Shown here piece after piece: positions 33,183 through 44,199 of a stretch of DNA of 64,000 nt. The notes beneath the pieces are model-generated. The model did no database searches and was not told the origin of the DNA. It was given only the letters and a program-made list of their open reading frames with translations. This stretch comes from Bidens hawaiensis (lineage: Eukaryota; Streptophyta; Magnoliopsida; Asterales; Asteraceae). Made by a program: the position numbers and the translations under genes. How positions within the stretch are numbered: position 1 is the first letter of the stretch; every line of letters begins with the position of its first letter. The stretch covers positions 62,001 to 126,000 of the forward strand of contig JAIQDT010005462.1 in assembly GCA_021521415.1 (NCBI GenBank). Reading direction: 5' to 3'.

Positions 33183-33880
33183 TATTGGTATCAGAGCCAA
33201 AGGTTACAAGATAGGTGGTTAGAAAAGTCCTAGTAATATGCTTAGGACCCTATATGTGCCTACTCGATTGCCTTATGTGCTTATTATTATGTGTTTAAAG
33301 CTTATTTAAATTATTTATTTATTTTATGATTTTAATTATTGTTTTTATTTTTTGGAAATTCCTTAATAATTCCTTTGGTTTTCTTTTTAATCCCGCACCT
33401 TAAAGCATAGGAGTATGGCATGCTCTTGTAGTAACCGTAAGGGGGGAGAGAACTGTGAGTCGGGCCCTGGAAAAATGGTTCTGAGAACCCAAGGTAAGAC
33501 ACTATTCCTTACCTAAAGGATAACCTGACCATAGTACTCGATCCTATAGGACAAAGCGGAACAAATGTCATATGACCGGAACTTTAAGTGGTCAACGTGA
33601 CCGGTCGGTTACATTTCTTTTATAAAACCGAATTCACGGTGGTTCGTGGCTAAATTCGGGAAAATTTTCCAATATTTTATTTTTATTTATTTTAAAATGC
33701 TTAGTTGGGTGAAAAATCTATGACAACTCATGGACACTCTAACTATCCATTTCTCAACTTGCTTCCGATTTGATTTTTGGTTGAACGTATCACCCATGGT
33801 GGTTCACGAGATACTCCAACTGTTCATATTTGGATCCGTTAATTCAAAATTTAGTTGGGTCAGTCAAAATGTCATGTAAC
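33183..33880 (+). other. T2 primer site and start of internal region, truncated
   Basis: TGGTATCAGAGCCA at 33186-33199 is a primer site for initiator tRNA-Met. About 680 bases of leader follow with no recognised protein. The sequence ends at 33880 where a C1 LTR piece begins, so the coding region and 3' LTR of T2 were lost in a deletion. Confidence 0.7.
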
Positions 33881-33945
33881 ACTCTGCCAAAATACTCTCA
33901 GACCTTATATTATTAATGAATCATCTAAATCATATCACCGAACTA
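33881..33945 (+). repeat. Fragment of C1 LTR at its right end
   Basis: It matches 31017-31081 (ACTCTGCCAAAATACTCTCA and onward) with about eight differences and then passes directly into G gag. It is probably all that is left of the C1 3' LTR. Confidence 0.7.
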
Positions 33946-34141
33946 TCTCTTGGCTCATGTTTAGCTCGTTTTCTAGTTCCACCATCAAAGGTTCCTCTCG
34001 GTTTTCCTCGGTTGTTGTATCTACTTTCGGTTCGTCCTTAACTCCTTTGGTTACTTTTCATGCCCGACTACGTGTTCTTCGGTGAAAGTCGCGTTCAGGT
34101 TCGAAAAGTGGCGAAACAGTTCGGGTGTAGATGAAACGGAC
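33946..34141 (-). pseudogene. G gag, N-terminal part
   Basis: On the minus strand one frame reads TVSPLFEPERDFHRRTRSRA, a TGA, then KVTKGVKDEPKVDTTTEENR and EELNELNMSQ-like acidic sequence. It joins the frame that resumes at 30689. The EPERxFHRR style is typical of Athila/Tat gag N-termini. The start codon is not clear. A competing short frame on the plus strand here is a shadow. Confidence 0.6.
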
Positions 34142-34272
34142 ATACACTTCCTAGGAAAGTAAAAAGATGTAATAGCATAACTAAAATTAAGCTAAACTAA
34201 TCTACATATAAAACTAGAAAGATAACATAATAGAATAAAAATAAAGAAGATAAAAAATATTTTTGTTCTTTT
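34142..34272 (-). other. G leader between LTR and gag
   Basis: About 130 AT-rich bases lie where a primer-binding site is expected. None with a convincing tRNA match is seen, so it is presumably decayed. Confidence 0.4.
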
Positions 34273-34795
34273 TGATAAGCTTTTAAATATATACAATATA
34301 AAAAACGGTACCTAACAAAAAAAAATCATGTGTTAAATTTATAAAATGATTTTTATCTTAACTAGACCACACACAATAGGTAAGTGTACCTATCATGTGT
34401 GTGTATATATATATATGTGTGAGTGTGTGTGTGTAGTATAGTATGGGTAAGAATCAAGTATCAATCCATGGACACACTTGTTTGATTTTTACTACTAAAT
34501 CGTTGAATTTATTTAACCAGAAGTAAAATCATAGTAGTTTTGGTTTCAAAAGTAAATTTTAAAAGAAATTTAGAAGCATAAATTAACTTTGGTAATTAAA
34601 TGTGGTAATAACACCTTATTACTAAGTCATGTTATTCCATGTTAATTAAAGAGAGAGAGATATGCATAACTTCATGATCTCCACTAAAACATCATTTTAA
34701 GTAAGTAAGTTGGCTTATATTAAGTATTCATACAAATTAAAATTAGTTAAGTTGTAAAGGATCAACCTTGAATTAACAAGTATTAACACACATAA
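34273..34795 (-). repeat. 5' LTR of G, U5-side part
   Basis: On the plus strand it starts TGATAAGC. It contains AATAGGTAAGTGTACCTATC and ATGGGTAAGAATCAAGTATC, which parallel the corresponding stretch of the M LTR (23750-23800). A (TG)n/(TA)n microsatellite lies at 34396-34437. Interrupted at 34795 by Q1, it continues at 47249. The two parts add up to about 1.69 kb, close to the M LTR (1.67 kb). Confidence 0.68.
34396..34437. repeat. (TG)n(TA)n(TG)n compound microsatellite
   Basis: Alternating TGTGTG, TATATATATA and GTGTGTGTGTG runs in the G LTR. Confidence 0.95.
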
Positions 34796-37700
34796 TGTCA
34801 CACCCCGACTAGCATAATGCGGAAGCATAAAACGGGAATGTAACAGACACCTCTGGTATCAACAACATTGTTTATAAATAAATATTACAACTAATTTACA
34901 TTATATTACATTGGTCTATCTTTTATTACAAACTAGGTGTTACACCAAGATATACTCATAAGCTACTCTAGCCATACTGGTAGCCTTGCCTCTATTCACA
35001 CTGCATTGATCACATTTAGTAACAAGTAGCACACAATCACGGATTTTCCAACTTCGGTAACCCTGAAAAGCAGTTTAAAACGGGCCAACTACTGGAGTTG
35101 GTGAGTTTCACGAGTTTCAAGAAATCAGTAATGAGTATTCACAAATCAACACTTGTAATCATGAAACAAGTATGTATGTATGTAAATGATGTATGTGATG
35201 TAATTATGCTAAGCTACAGTGAAGCCTGGACTGTTCGTGCTGCGTGCCTCCATTTCCCACGCTCAATCAACCACTGTGGCTCCCCTTCCGCCCACAACAT
35301 GCCCCGGTAGCTATGTCTAACACTACATAGCCTGTATGTTTAAATATGGTCATGTGCAAACGGCGCTATGTGACACGGCAACCAGGCCGATTCCGTTTGG
35401 GTTTGTCAAACCAATAGTACTATTCACAAGCCACCGGCTCGAAGTTAATCACTGTGTTAGTGGGGACTTTCATGTGTTAGCACTTAGATAATTCACATCA
35501 TCACATGTTTCAGGTATGTATATAGATATAAGCAAACATGCTTTTCACCCAAAAAGTTCGTAAAACAGTTTAAAAGTGGGGTCATGAAACTCACGGTTTA
35601 GTAGATAATCAGAACTGTATCGGCTCGTGGTTTGTTCGGTCCGCTATCAGTAGTTCCTATAATCAATATTATAATAATATTAATATTTTAGTATTATTAT
35701 AATCTCAATACTAAACTGGGCTGTATAACTAATCTGGGTGTAGCTAGAACGTCCAGAAAGTGCCAATAGGCTTAGGTTGTGATGTTATTCAATGTCTAAT
35801 ACTTAAAATTGAACTTGGCTAAGATTCCCGTTTTCCCAGCTGGGCCAAGTTGTTCGTTTACGCTTTCAGAAAACAGTTATGGGAAAATAAGCTTGGGTAA
35901 ATGTATTGGTTAAAAAAATGATTAAGTTATAAAGAAAGATCACATATTGGGGTCCCGGATTAGCCACGGGGCCCGTTTCCATTTATTCAGTTTGATTTAA
36001 GAAGAAACGCGCACAATCCACCCGGATTGTCCAGGTTTCTCATAGAAAAGTTCATTTTCACTTAACTAGTCCAAAAATATGATTTTTGATCACTCTTGGT
36101 GTTTTGATATTCTCGCAGATTCACTAGTCGCGAACTTGCCGGTTTTTATAAAAACTGAATTTGTTTAATATTAAGATTAGCATAATTAATTAATCGTTAA
36201 TCATTAAATTATGAAAATTTAACCACTTATCAACTAAAATATGTAGATTTTTATAAAAATATTTCTGGAATTTATTTACTGATTTATTAATTTATAAAAA
36301 TTCATTTTATCAGCTATATTTCGTCGGAAAATCGTCCGTTTACCCCAAACAATTTCCAAAAATTCCACAAAAATTCCTGAATACTCAAATCATGTCCTAA
36401 AACAACCTGTATCGATTCCAGAATGTAAAAAGCTCGTGCGAAATTCTTTCCGGCCCAAATTCGGCTGTAAAAATTCACACGAATGAAAATAAACAAACCA
36501 CCTTTAAACTTTTCCAAATGATCCCAAAATTCATATGTGATCAAAATACAACAAATCTGAGTTCCCAGAAAAATTTCATAATTTTTGAAGTATTTTAGCT
36601 ATTTTTCCCAAATAAACGTCCTAATTTGGTAATAAATTCGCCAAATATTCTCGGATAGTCGAAAAATTACCAAATTTGAACAGAGACTTATTGACATGGT
36701 CCCTGATGTCCCTTAAATATTTCAAGTCCTAAAAATATGTACATCACAACCTTAACCTAAATAGCCGGTAAGCGAGTATTTCGGCATTACCTTAGCGGGT
36801 TTGGCTCGTTTCCGACCTTTTAATCAAGTTTTCAGGTTCTTGTGCTTCTAATCAAGCTAGGTACAAGTCATATATCACAAACCAAGCAATATTTCATCAA
36901 CATAACAGCCCTTAAGTTAGGGTTTCGGCTAATGCACAAAAACGAACTTTTGAACCGTAAAAACGTCGTTTCAACCCTTTAATCCGTGTTTATGGCCAAA
37001 AAAATTATCAAAATAGGTTCCTTACCATGTGTATGATAAAAACATGTTTATGGACCATTTTTAGGATTTTTACACGGTTAGGAATGATTTTTAGTTACCA
37101 AGACATGTTTTTATGGTATTAAACAAGTAAAAAGCTACTTATTTAAGCTCCTTACCTTAGGTTTTCTTGCTGTGTTTGGCTGGAGCAGAGTTGTATCCAG
37201 AGTTTTCAAGAAATTATGTGGAAAAATGGCTTGTATCTAGTTTATATGTGAAAGGAAATGAAGGGGGGGGTGGGGTGGCGGCTGCGGCCGAAATCCATGG
37301 GACCATTTTTGTGCCCATTTGGCCCAAGTTTCTGATTTCTCAAGCCCAAATACGAAAATCCCGGTCCAAATTTAGTTCGGGTTCGGTTTTTGGCCCGAAA
37401 AACTTATCGGGTGCGACAGACAGCGCGAAAACAAGTGTTTTTCGGCTAGTTTTGTGTAAAATTATAAAAACATACTATACGTTTGTAAAAATCAAAAATA
37501 TTTTCACGGATCGCTTAAAACATTTCAAATAAGTGTTTGGTAAGTCTTTTTCGGCTTAACGGATGATACAATGCTTGGTTTGTAACTATCTTTCGCGTTA
37601 AAATCTATAGCGGGTGGTTAAACGAGCATGTTTTCGTTTAACTTGTTTGCTATCAAACTAATGCCATATTTCTAATATTTTAGCTTGTATAGATCGTATA

Positions 37701-37842
37701 TCACTTATAAATGGCCCCCTGAGATATCTGGGTCATAACCCGACCCGTTCGGTTAATCGTTCGATTGTTACGCAAAAGGCGTTTATTTGCTTAATCGGTA
37801 AATACGTACTGAGGTGTACCTTGTTTTGGCTCAAATGTCACA
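34796..37842 (-). repeat. 3' LTR of Q1
   Basis: It runs from TGTCACACCCC to AAATGTCACA on the plus strand, that is TGTGACATTTGAGCC...GGGGTGTGACA in the element's direction. It is closely similar to 44200-47243. It carries the AT palindrome with one mismatch (35668-35703) and a polypurine-side boundary at 37842. Confidence 0.93.
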
Positions 37843-37858
37843 TTCTCCCCCCGTTAGA
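37843..37858 (-). other. Polypurine tract of Q1
   Basis: On the minus strand TCTAACGGGGGGAGAA directly precedes the 3' LTR. It corresponds to AACGGGTGGAGAA in Q2. Confidence 0.85.
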
Positions 37859-37880
37859 AAATTTCGTCCCCGAAATTCGA

Positions 37881-38345
37881 TTATTCAACTTTGTCTTTGT
37901 TTGGAAACAGGTGCGGGTATTTCTTTTTGAATTCAGATTTCCGCTCCCACGTGAATTCTGGTCCCCTTTGTGAATTCCACCGAACTTTTACTAGAGAGAT
38001 TTTGTTGTGTCTTAATTGTTTTATTTTTCCCTCTAATATTTCCACCGGTTCTTCAACGAAATTCAGTTTTTCGTTTATGTTTAAGTCTTTTAATTGCACG
38101 ATTTCGGTTTCGTCAGTAAGACACTTTTTCAGGTTCGAAACGTGAAAGACATCGTGAATACAACTCAACTCCAAAGAAAGTTTCAGTCGGTAAGCTACCG
38201 GACCTATCTTAGAAATGACTTCATATGGCCCAATGTATCGCGGGGCTAGTTTACCGGTTTTTCCGAATCGAATGACGCCTTTCCACGGGGATACTTTTAG
38301 AAAAATTTGTCGCCTTTTCAAAGGATAACGACTTTCTACGAACAT
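37881..38345 (-). pseudogene. Q1 integrase C-terminus and chromodomain, out of frame
   Basis: After the missing base near 38315, the rest of the polyprotein continues in this frame: [35 protein letters not shown], then the chromodomain-like LVKVRWNSQRGPEFTWERKS and PHLFPNKDK before the stop at 37881. Chromodomains of this type target integration to marked chromatin. The first residues before RQIFLKV are read from the wrong frame. Read alone it has no likely start. Confidence 0.85.
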
Positions 38346-41300
38346 CAGCGTAGCTTTTCTGTCGATCTCGGGCGATTTTCAGTTTGCTTGTGATTTTACG
38401 GATTTTGTCGGTGGTTTCTTGAATCAAGTCAGATCGTGTAATTTGGGTATCTCCAACCTCAGTCCAACACAAGGGTGATCTACATTTCCGTCCGTACAGC
38501 GCTTCATACGGTGCCGTTTGAATGCTACTGTGATAGCTATTGTTGTACGAAAATTCGACCGGTGGAAGATGTTGATCCCAGTTTCCACCAAATTCTAGTA
38601 CACAAGCGCGAAGCAAATCTTCTAAGGTTTGAATGGTTCGCTCAGATTGACCGTCGGTTTGGGGATGGTAGGCGGTACTTAGGTCAATTCGGGTTCCCAA
38701 AGCTTCTTGTACTGCTTGCCAGAAATGAGAGTTGAAATGGCTATCGCGATCAGAAATAATTGAAACGGGTACGCCGTGTCGGGATACGATTTCATTGATG
38801 TAGATGTGAGCAAGTTTTTCGGTTGTGAACGTGGTTCGGATTGGAAGGAAGTGTGCGGATTTGGTTAGTCGGTCAACTATCACCCATATTGCATCGTTTC
38901 CTCGGGAGGTTTTTGGGAAATGTGTTACAAAATCCATGGTAATCTGTTCCCATTTCCATTGTGGTATTTCCGGTTGGTGCAACATTCCCAAAGGTTTTTG
39001 ATATTCAGCTTTAACTCTCGCACACGTTAAACATTTACTGACGTACGTGGCTATATCCTTCTTCATACCGGGCCACCAATAATACTCCTTCAAGTCCTTA
39101 TACATCTTATCTGTTCCAGGGTGAATGGAGTATTTGGACTTATGGGCTTCGTCCATAATCAGGTCACGCAGATTACTGAAAGTGGGAATCCAAACTCGGT
39201 TTTTGTAGTATAGAATTTCGTCAGTTCTTTCTTCAAAGTTTTGTTCGGTTCCATGCAAGTTTTCATTTTCCAAGTGATCTTCTTTCAGAGCTTCGTTTTG
39301 AGCAATACGAATTTGCTTGGTGAGACTGGTTTGGACGATCATTCCAAGTGCTCGGACCCGTAGTGGTTTGATTCTGTCTTTTCTGCTCAAGGCATCTGCC
39401 ACTATATTAGCCTTGCCCGGGTGGTATCGAATCTCACAGTCGTAATCGTTTAACAATTCTACACATCTCCTCTGCCTCATGTTTAGTTCTTTCTGGTCAA
39501 AAATATGCTGTAGGCTTTTGTGGTCGGTATATACTGTACACTTGGTGCCATACAAATAGTGCCTCCAGATCTTAAGTGCAAAAATAACCGCGCCTAATTC
39601 CAAATCATGGGTGGTATAATTCTTCTCGTGCACCTTTAATTGTCGAGAAGCGTATGCTATGACTTTGTTTCTTTGCATAAGTACGCACCCTAAACCTTTC
39701 CGGGACGCATCACAATAAACTATCAGATCATCAGTTCTCTCTGGAAGACTTAGTATCGGGGCTTGGCATAGTTTCTGTTTCAGCAATTGAAAAGCCGCTT
39801 CTTGATCTTCTCCCCACATGTAAGCGCGATCTTTTTGAGTCAAAAGGGTTAAAGGTTGGGCTATGCTGGAAAATTTAGCAATAAAACGCCGATAATACCC
39901 AGCTAAACCCAAAAATTGGCGGATTTCTTTTGGTGACTTTGGGGCTTGCCAACTTTTGATGGCTTCAATCTTACTTGGGTCTACATGGATACCGTGTCGG
40001 TTAACAACGTGTCCTAGAAATTGTATTTCTTGTAGCCAAAATTCACATTTTGACAGCTTGGCATACAACCTTTCCTGCTTCAACAGCTCCAAGATAGTTC
40101 GCAAATGTTGCTCGTTTTCCTCCTTGGTTTTCGAATATATCAGAATGTCATCTATAAACACGATAACGAATTTGTCGAGGTACGGTTTACAAACTCGATT
40201 CATAAGGTCCATGAAAACTGCGGGAGCATTAGTCAGTCCGAATGGCATAACTAAAAATTCGTAGTGGCCATAACGAGTTCGGAACGCCGTTTTAGACACG
40301 TCTTCCTTTTGAATCTTAACTTGATGGTAACCGGATCGATGGTCAATTTTCGAGAAATAGTTTGCCCCTTGGAGTTGGTCAAACAAATCATCTATTCTTG
40401 GCAGAGGGTATCGGTTCTTGATGGTAACTTTGTTTAATTCCCGGTAATCGATGCACATTCTAAAACTTCCATCCTTCTTCTTTACGAACAATACTGGTGC
40501 TCCCCAAGGAGAATAACTAGGACGAATGAAACCCTTATCTAACAATTCCTGTAACTGGTTGGATAGTTCTTGCATTTCAGAATGTGCCAATCGATAAGGT
40601 GCCTTAGCAATAGGGGTTGATCCTGGAATTAAGTCTATGTGGAATTCAACCTGTCGGTTCGGTGGTAATCCGGGTAAATCGTCAGGAAAGACATCGAGGT
40701 ATTCACGTACAACGGGAATTTCTTCTATGAGTTTCTCATCAGGGTTCTTTATAGTCACGTTAGCCAAGAATGCCATACAACCTTGGCGTAAACATTTCAA
40801 CACTTTGAGATGAGACATGAGAGGTAATATCGAACCAGACTTCTCTCCTTGTACTACAATCACCTCACCATTCGAAAAGGGAATTTTAACTGTCTTGTCG
40901 TTACACACAATCTCTGCCTTATGCTTGGTTAACCAGTCCATGCCGACAATAACATCAAAACTTCCTAACTCTACCGGGAGTAGGTCAATAATGAATGGGT
41001 GGTCATTAAGAATAATGGAACAATTTTGGATTATTTGGTTGACAGTTATAGAGTTACCATTAGCGAGTTCTATAGTATAGGGATTTGTTAGTTCACTAAC
41101 TGGCATATTACCCAGGGATACAAAACTAGTGGAAACAAAGCTTCTATCGGCACCAGTATCAAATAACGCAGAAGCATATTGATCAGAAACAACAAATGTA
41201 CCTGTTACTACGTTCGGGTCTTGTCGTGCTTCTCCTGACCCAATAACAAACGCGCGTCCCCGAGACGTACCTGAAGTCGATGCTTGGATTCGATCGGTGA

Positions 41301-42558
41301 CTGCTCCTCGATTCAGCTTGGGGCAGTCCCTTCTAAAGTGTTCCGTGCTCCCACATTCAAAACAAGCACGGCGATTCACTACAGTTGAGTTTTGCTGAGC
41401 TGGTTGCTGACGAATTGGTTGCGGTCTCGGTAGTTGGGGACGACGGGGTTGGGTTGTCTGGGCTGGTCGGCTCACAATCTCTACACCTGCTCTGCAATTA
41501 GGGGCATAATGCCCAGTTCGACCACATTTTTGGCATACCGGTAATCTGCACTCTCCCACGTGATGGTAATTACATTTGTCACACTTTGGCAAGGGTCCCT
41601 TATACCTGTCTTGCTTCGTATCGGAACCAGTTATAGCATAATTTCTGATTGTCGGACGTGCACGTTTGCTTGATTGTCCTCCTTGTGCTCTCGTCCCATA
41701 GTCAGTTCGTTTCATACCTGATGATTCCCCGACCATTCTCAACACTCCGCTTCTTACCAAGTCGAAAGTTACGATGCCAGCCTGAGTCACGGCATTCTCG
41801 AACGAAGTGTGACCCACAGAGTTCACCAAACTCCTCACTCCCGGGGCTAAACCCCAAATATAATGTTCAACTCGTTTATTTTCAGGAGTTACTAACCATG
41901 GTACTAAGCGGGCCAATTCATTAAAGCGGTTCGTGTATCCCAAATGATCCGCTCCTCTCATCTCCAAACTCCAGAGTTCGTGTTCTAATCTTTGAATTTC
42001 GTTCCTTGGGCAGAAATGTTCCAGCATCAGTGTTTTGAGTTCAGACCATGTCATGCGATTCACCGTATCTTGACCTTTTATCTGGACCGTAGTGTTCCAC
42101 CACATTAATGCGTGATCAGTGAAAGTAGAAGCAACATACTTGACAATGTTTTCGGGTGGACAATTGCTAATATTGAGAACAGATTCAGTCTTTTCGATCC
42201 ATTTGATTAACCCGTTTGGCCCTTCAGTGCCCTTGAAATCAATCGGTTTACAGGCAATGAAGTTTTTGATCGAATATTCCCTTCGGGGGGGATTAGGGTT
42301 GTTATTGTTATTGTTTGGGTTCGGTGGGGGATTATTTGCATTGGTAGGGGTATTTGCATTAGGTGGGGGATTGTTATTTGCAACTGTTTCATTGTTGGTT
42401 GGGGGAGCATTATTGTTTTGTTGTTGGTTTGTTTGCATATTTGCGTTTACACCAGCAGTTACTTGTGTTACAATAAGCGGGATTACTGGCTGCATTTGCC
42501 GAGCAATCATCTCGGCTATTTCTGCCTCAGTCATAAGGTTTGCTTTCTTTGGGGCCAT
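38251..42558 (-). CDS. Q1 Gag-Pol polyprotein (frameshifted before its C-terminus)
   Basis: 1435 codons from ATG at 42558. Gag: Asn/Pro-rich stretch about residues 44-95, gag domain about 95-270, then zinc knuckles [26 protein letters not shown] and [14 protein letters not shown] (about 320-410). Protease [10 protein letters not shown] near 469. [13 protein letters not shown] and FIDDILIYS near 800 (His replaces the Leu seen in Q2). RNase [22 protein letters not shown] about 945-1010. Integrase HHCC about 1140-1180; core [16 protein letters not shown] and GQSERTIQ about 1205-1305. The last about 20 codons (from ATNFSKS) are out of frame after a one-base loss near 38315 in a short T run (plus strand). 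All catalytic residues are visible. The lost base could also be a sequencing error. Confidence 0.95.
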   Translation of the reverse strand: MAPKKANLMTEAEIAEMIARQMQPVIPLIVTQVTAGVNANMQTNQQQNNNAPPTNNETVANNNPPPNANTPTNANNPPPNPNNNNNNPNPPRREYSIKNFIACKPIDFKGTEGPNGLIKWIEKTESVLNISNCPPENIVKYVASTFTDHALMWWNTTVQIKGQDTVNRMTWSELKTLMLEHFCPRNEIQRLEHELWSLEMRGADHLGYTNRFNELARLVPWLVTPENKRVEHYIWGLAPGVRSLVNSVGHTSFENAVTQAGIVTFDLVRSGVLRMVGESSGMKRTDYGTRAQGGQSSKRARPTIRNYAITGSDTKQDRYKGPLPKCDKCNYHHVGECRLPVCQKCGRTGHYAPNCRAGVEIVSRPAQTTQPRRPQLPRPQPIRQQPAQQNSTVVNRRACFECGSTEHFRRDCPKLNRGAVTDRIQASTSGTSRGRAFVIGSGEARQDPNVVTGTFVVSDQYASALFDTGADRSFVSTSFVSLGNMPVSELTNPYTIELANGNSITVNQIIQNCSIILNDHPFIIDLLPVELGSFDVIVGMDWLTKHKAEIVCNDKTVKIPFSNGEVIVVQGEKSGSILPLMSHLKVLKCLRQGCMAFLANVTIKNPDEKLIEEIPVVREYLDVFPDDLPGLPPNRQVEFHIDLIPGSTPIAKAPYRLAHSEMQELSNQLQELLDKGFIRPSYSPWGAPVLFVKKKDGSFRMCIDYRELNKVTIKNRYPLPRIDDLFDQLQGANYFSKIDHRSGYHQVKIQKEDVSKTAFRTRYGHYEFLVMPFGLTNAPAVFMDLMNRVCKPYLDKFVIVFIDDILIYSKTKEENEQHLRTILELLKQERLYAKLSKCEFWLQEIQFLGHVVNRHGIHVDPSKIEAIKSWQAPKSPKEIRQFLGLAGYYRRFIAKFSSIAQPLTLLTQKDRAYMWGEDQEAAFQLLKQKLCQAPILSLPERTDDLIVYCDASRKGLGCVLMQRNKVIAYASRQLKVHEKNYTTHDLELGAVIFALKIWRHYLYGTKCTVYTDHKSLQHIFDQKELNMRQRRCVELLNDYDCEIRYHPGKANIVADALSRKDRIKPLRVRALGMIVQTSLTKQIRIAQNEALKEDHLENENLHGTEQNFEERTDEILYYKNRVWIPTFSNLRDLIMDEAHKSKYSIHPGTDKMYKDLKEYYWWPGMKKDIATYVSKCLTCARVKAEYQKPLGMLHQPEIPQWKWEQITMDFVTHFPKTSRGNDAIWVIVDRLTKSAHFLPIRTTFTTEKLAHIYINEIVSRHGVPVSIISDRDSHFNSHFWQAVQEALGTRIDLSTAYHPQTDGQSERTIQTLEDLLRACVLEFGGNWDQHLPPVEFSYNNSYHSSIQTAPYEALYGRKCRSPLCWTEVGDTQITRSDLIQETTDKIRKITSKLKIARDRQKSYADVRRKSLSFEKATNFSKSIPVERRHSIRKNR

Positions 42559-42902
42559 TCAATAATGATAAACAAATATAAGCCAATTAGTACTAATTCC
42601 AGTCTACGGCACTGTGTAATAATAATCACAATAAATGTTGTATAGGTAAACCAAATAACATACTGACATTTCACAAATTGTCATGTACATTGATATTAAA
42701 AGTACATAGACTTAGCCTGATAAAGGCCAGTGCTTGCATGTATATATCAAAATCTGTCACTACGTGACTGTTAGACTTAACCCAATAAGGGTTAGTGCTT
42801 GTAATAATGTACAAAGCTGTGCTCCACGTTAACATAACATACTACTATATACACACATGGAGTATCAAAAGATCATGTACACATATCTGTAATATTCTGC
42901 AT

Positions 42903-43649
42903 CTATCCATACAGACGATAGGCTAGCCACAAACATAAAAATAACAGCACCGTAATCACCCAGTAACAGTTCCACAGCCGAACTGTCACCCTATCCAAAC
43001 ACCAGTGGTGGTAGGCATCTGACTGCTGCAAGTTCAGTACTGTCTGCTGTAATGTCGATAGGCACTGAGTCACGTCCCTCCTCTCCCGGTTAATGTTAGC
43101 TATGACTATCGAGTGGTCTATCACACGGTCAGTCAGGACAGCCATCCAAGAGTTGTTTCCTGCGTTTAGGAGGCCAGGACGAGGGGTGGGTATAATCAAT
43201 GAACGGGAAGATGAAGTATCTACCCTAGGGCGTGAAGGTCCTCCCCGGTCATGGGTAGATCTGAATGGAATCGAGGTAGGGTCAATCGGGGTTACCCGTA
43301 TACGAGCAGACTGCCGGACTCGTGCAGTAGCTGAAGTCGTCGGCGACAGGTGTATAGGTGGAGTGGGTAATCTGGCTACTCTAGCAGGTGAACGATACTG
43401 ACTGTTAACTTCGTCTTGATCCCTGCGTGGTGCCCTGGGTGGATAACTATCGCATCTGTAGCCAGATAGATCAGGCACATTCCTGGGTAGCTCTCTACAA
43501 ATAACTTCTTCTTCCACCTCTTCCTCTTCCTCCTCCGGCTCCTCTTCTGGGTCCTCCTCTTCTGGATCCTCCTCTGATTCTTCCTCGGGATCCTCCTCTA
43601 CAGATATTACCGGTTCTTTTTCCGGTACGTAGTCGTTGTTCCTTGACAT
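42903..43649 (-). CDS. ORF0: acidic-repeat protein with C-terminal membrane segment, upstream of gag
   Basis: 248 codons between the primer site and gag. I choose the ATG at 43649 (MSRNNDYVPEK): the four codons upstream come from the splice-acceptor sequence TTTGTGCAG|AGTC. Residues about 17-53 are DPEEE/SEEDPEEE repeats, almost all acidic. Residues 60-150 are Pro/Arg/Ser-rich. Residues about 160-220 (NSWMAVLTDRVIDHSIVIAN, QCLSTLQQTVLNLQQSDAYH) could form a coiled coil. WVITVLLFLCLWLAYRLYG at the very end is one hydrophobic segment with only a few residues after it, as in tail-anchored membrane proteins. I recognise no known domain. Extra ORFs are known in several plant Ty3 lineages; a role is unknown. 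A truncated sister is in Q2. Confidence 0.8.
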   Translation of the reverse strand: MSRNNDYVPEKEPVISVEEDPEEESEEDPEEEDPEEEPEEEEEEVEEEVICRELPRNVPDLSGYRCDSYPPRAPRRDQDEVNSQYRSPARVARLPTPPIHLSPTTSATARVRQSARIRVTPIDPTSIPFRSTHDRGGPSRPRVDTSSSRSLIIPTPRPGLLNAGNNSWMAVLTDRVIDHSIVIANINRERRDVTQCLSTLQQTVLNLQQSDAYHHWCLDRVTVRLWNCYWVITVLLFLCLWLAYRLYG

Positions 43650-43652
43650 GAC

Positions 43653-43670
43653 TCTGCACAAAGGTTAGTT
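43653..43670 (-). promoter_or_regulatory. Predicted splice acceptor and branch point before ORF0 in Q1
   Basis: On the minus strand AACTAACCTTTGTGCAG|AGTCATG: a CTAAC branch-point-like motif, short pyrimidine stretch and CAG acceptor lie 4 bases before the ORF0 ATG. Q2 keeps TTCTTTGTGCAG|AGTCATG at 57257-57275. Use is predicted, not shown. Confidence 0.55.
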
Positions 43671-44180
43671 ATAAGAATAATATCTATTGCTATCGCTAAC
43701 TATTGTTGAGTAGATTAATTAATTAAACCAAATTTAATATTAATTATATTATAATATAATATTAGCTTTATTAAAATTTTAATTATTATTATTATTTAAA
43801 TCAATATTGAATATAAATGAATATAATATTCATCGTAAAATTTACCGTCATCAACAGTATCGTACGTACACGTATTCATACACCTTGTTCCACATAAACA
43901 TGTATGAGCGTTACATATATATATACTTTCCCATTACCTTTTATACACATATGTTGCCACTTTTACCTAACCACACGTTCCGCGACTTCTCCCCGAATTC
44001 CCTCGTACAAGCAAGTCTGTTATTATGTTCCGGAACACAATAACTCACTTGCCCTACAAGTTCATCCCGACATCCATCAGTATATAATATTAATTTATTA
44101 TTTAATTATTTCCCAGAGTTAATCAAGCCTACGGTTATATTTTAGGTACCCTAAGGGATAACCTAATCCTTTATAACCAA

Positions 44181-44194
44181 TGGCTCTGATACCA
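44181..44194 (-). other. Primer-binding site of Q1 (initiator tRNA-Met type)
   Basis: TGGTATCAGAGCCA on the minus strand, five bases from the LTR end at 44200. Confidence 0.92.
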
Positions 44195-44199
44195 ACTTC

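Larger units (their letters stand above)
30690..33945 (+). mobile_element. C1: LTR element remnant with methionine-type primer site, interrupted by T2
   Basis: An LTR-like 5' part (30690-31128), primer site (31131) and short leader are followed by T2 (31300-33880). A 65-base piece matching the C1 LTR end region follows at 33881-33945. On both sides lies gag sequence of G that joins in one frame when C1 is removed, which supports an insertion into G. The right end is truncated, no target duplication is seen, and no C1 coding region survives. Copia affiliation is likely from the short LTR and primer site but not proven. Confidence 0.65.

Noticed and set aside
37167..37532. 121-codon plus-strand frame near the right end of the Q1 3' LTR as a host gene
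   Set aside because: It lies entirely inside the LTR, and its equivalent in the other LTR of Q1 starts elsewhere and is shorter.
44181..44194. tRNA-like matches (TGGTATCAGAGCC, TGGCGCCGTTGCC) as possible tRNA genes
   Set aside because: Only the 12-18 bases complementary to tRNA 3' ends are present, always next to an LTR end. They are primer-binding sites.
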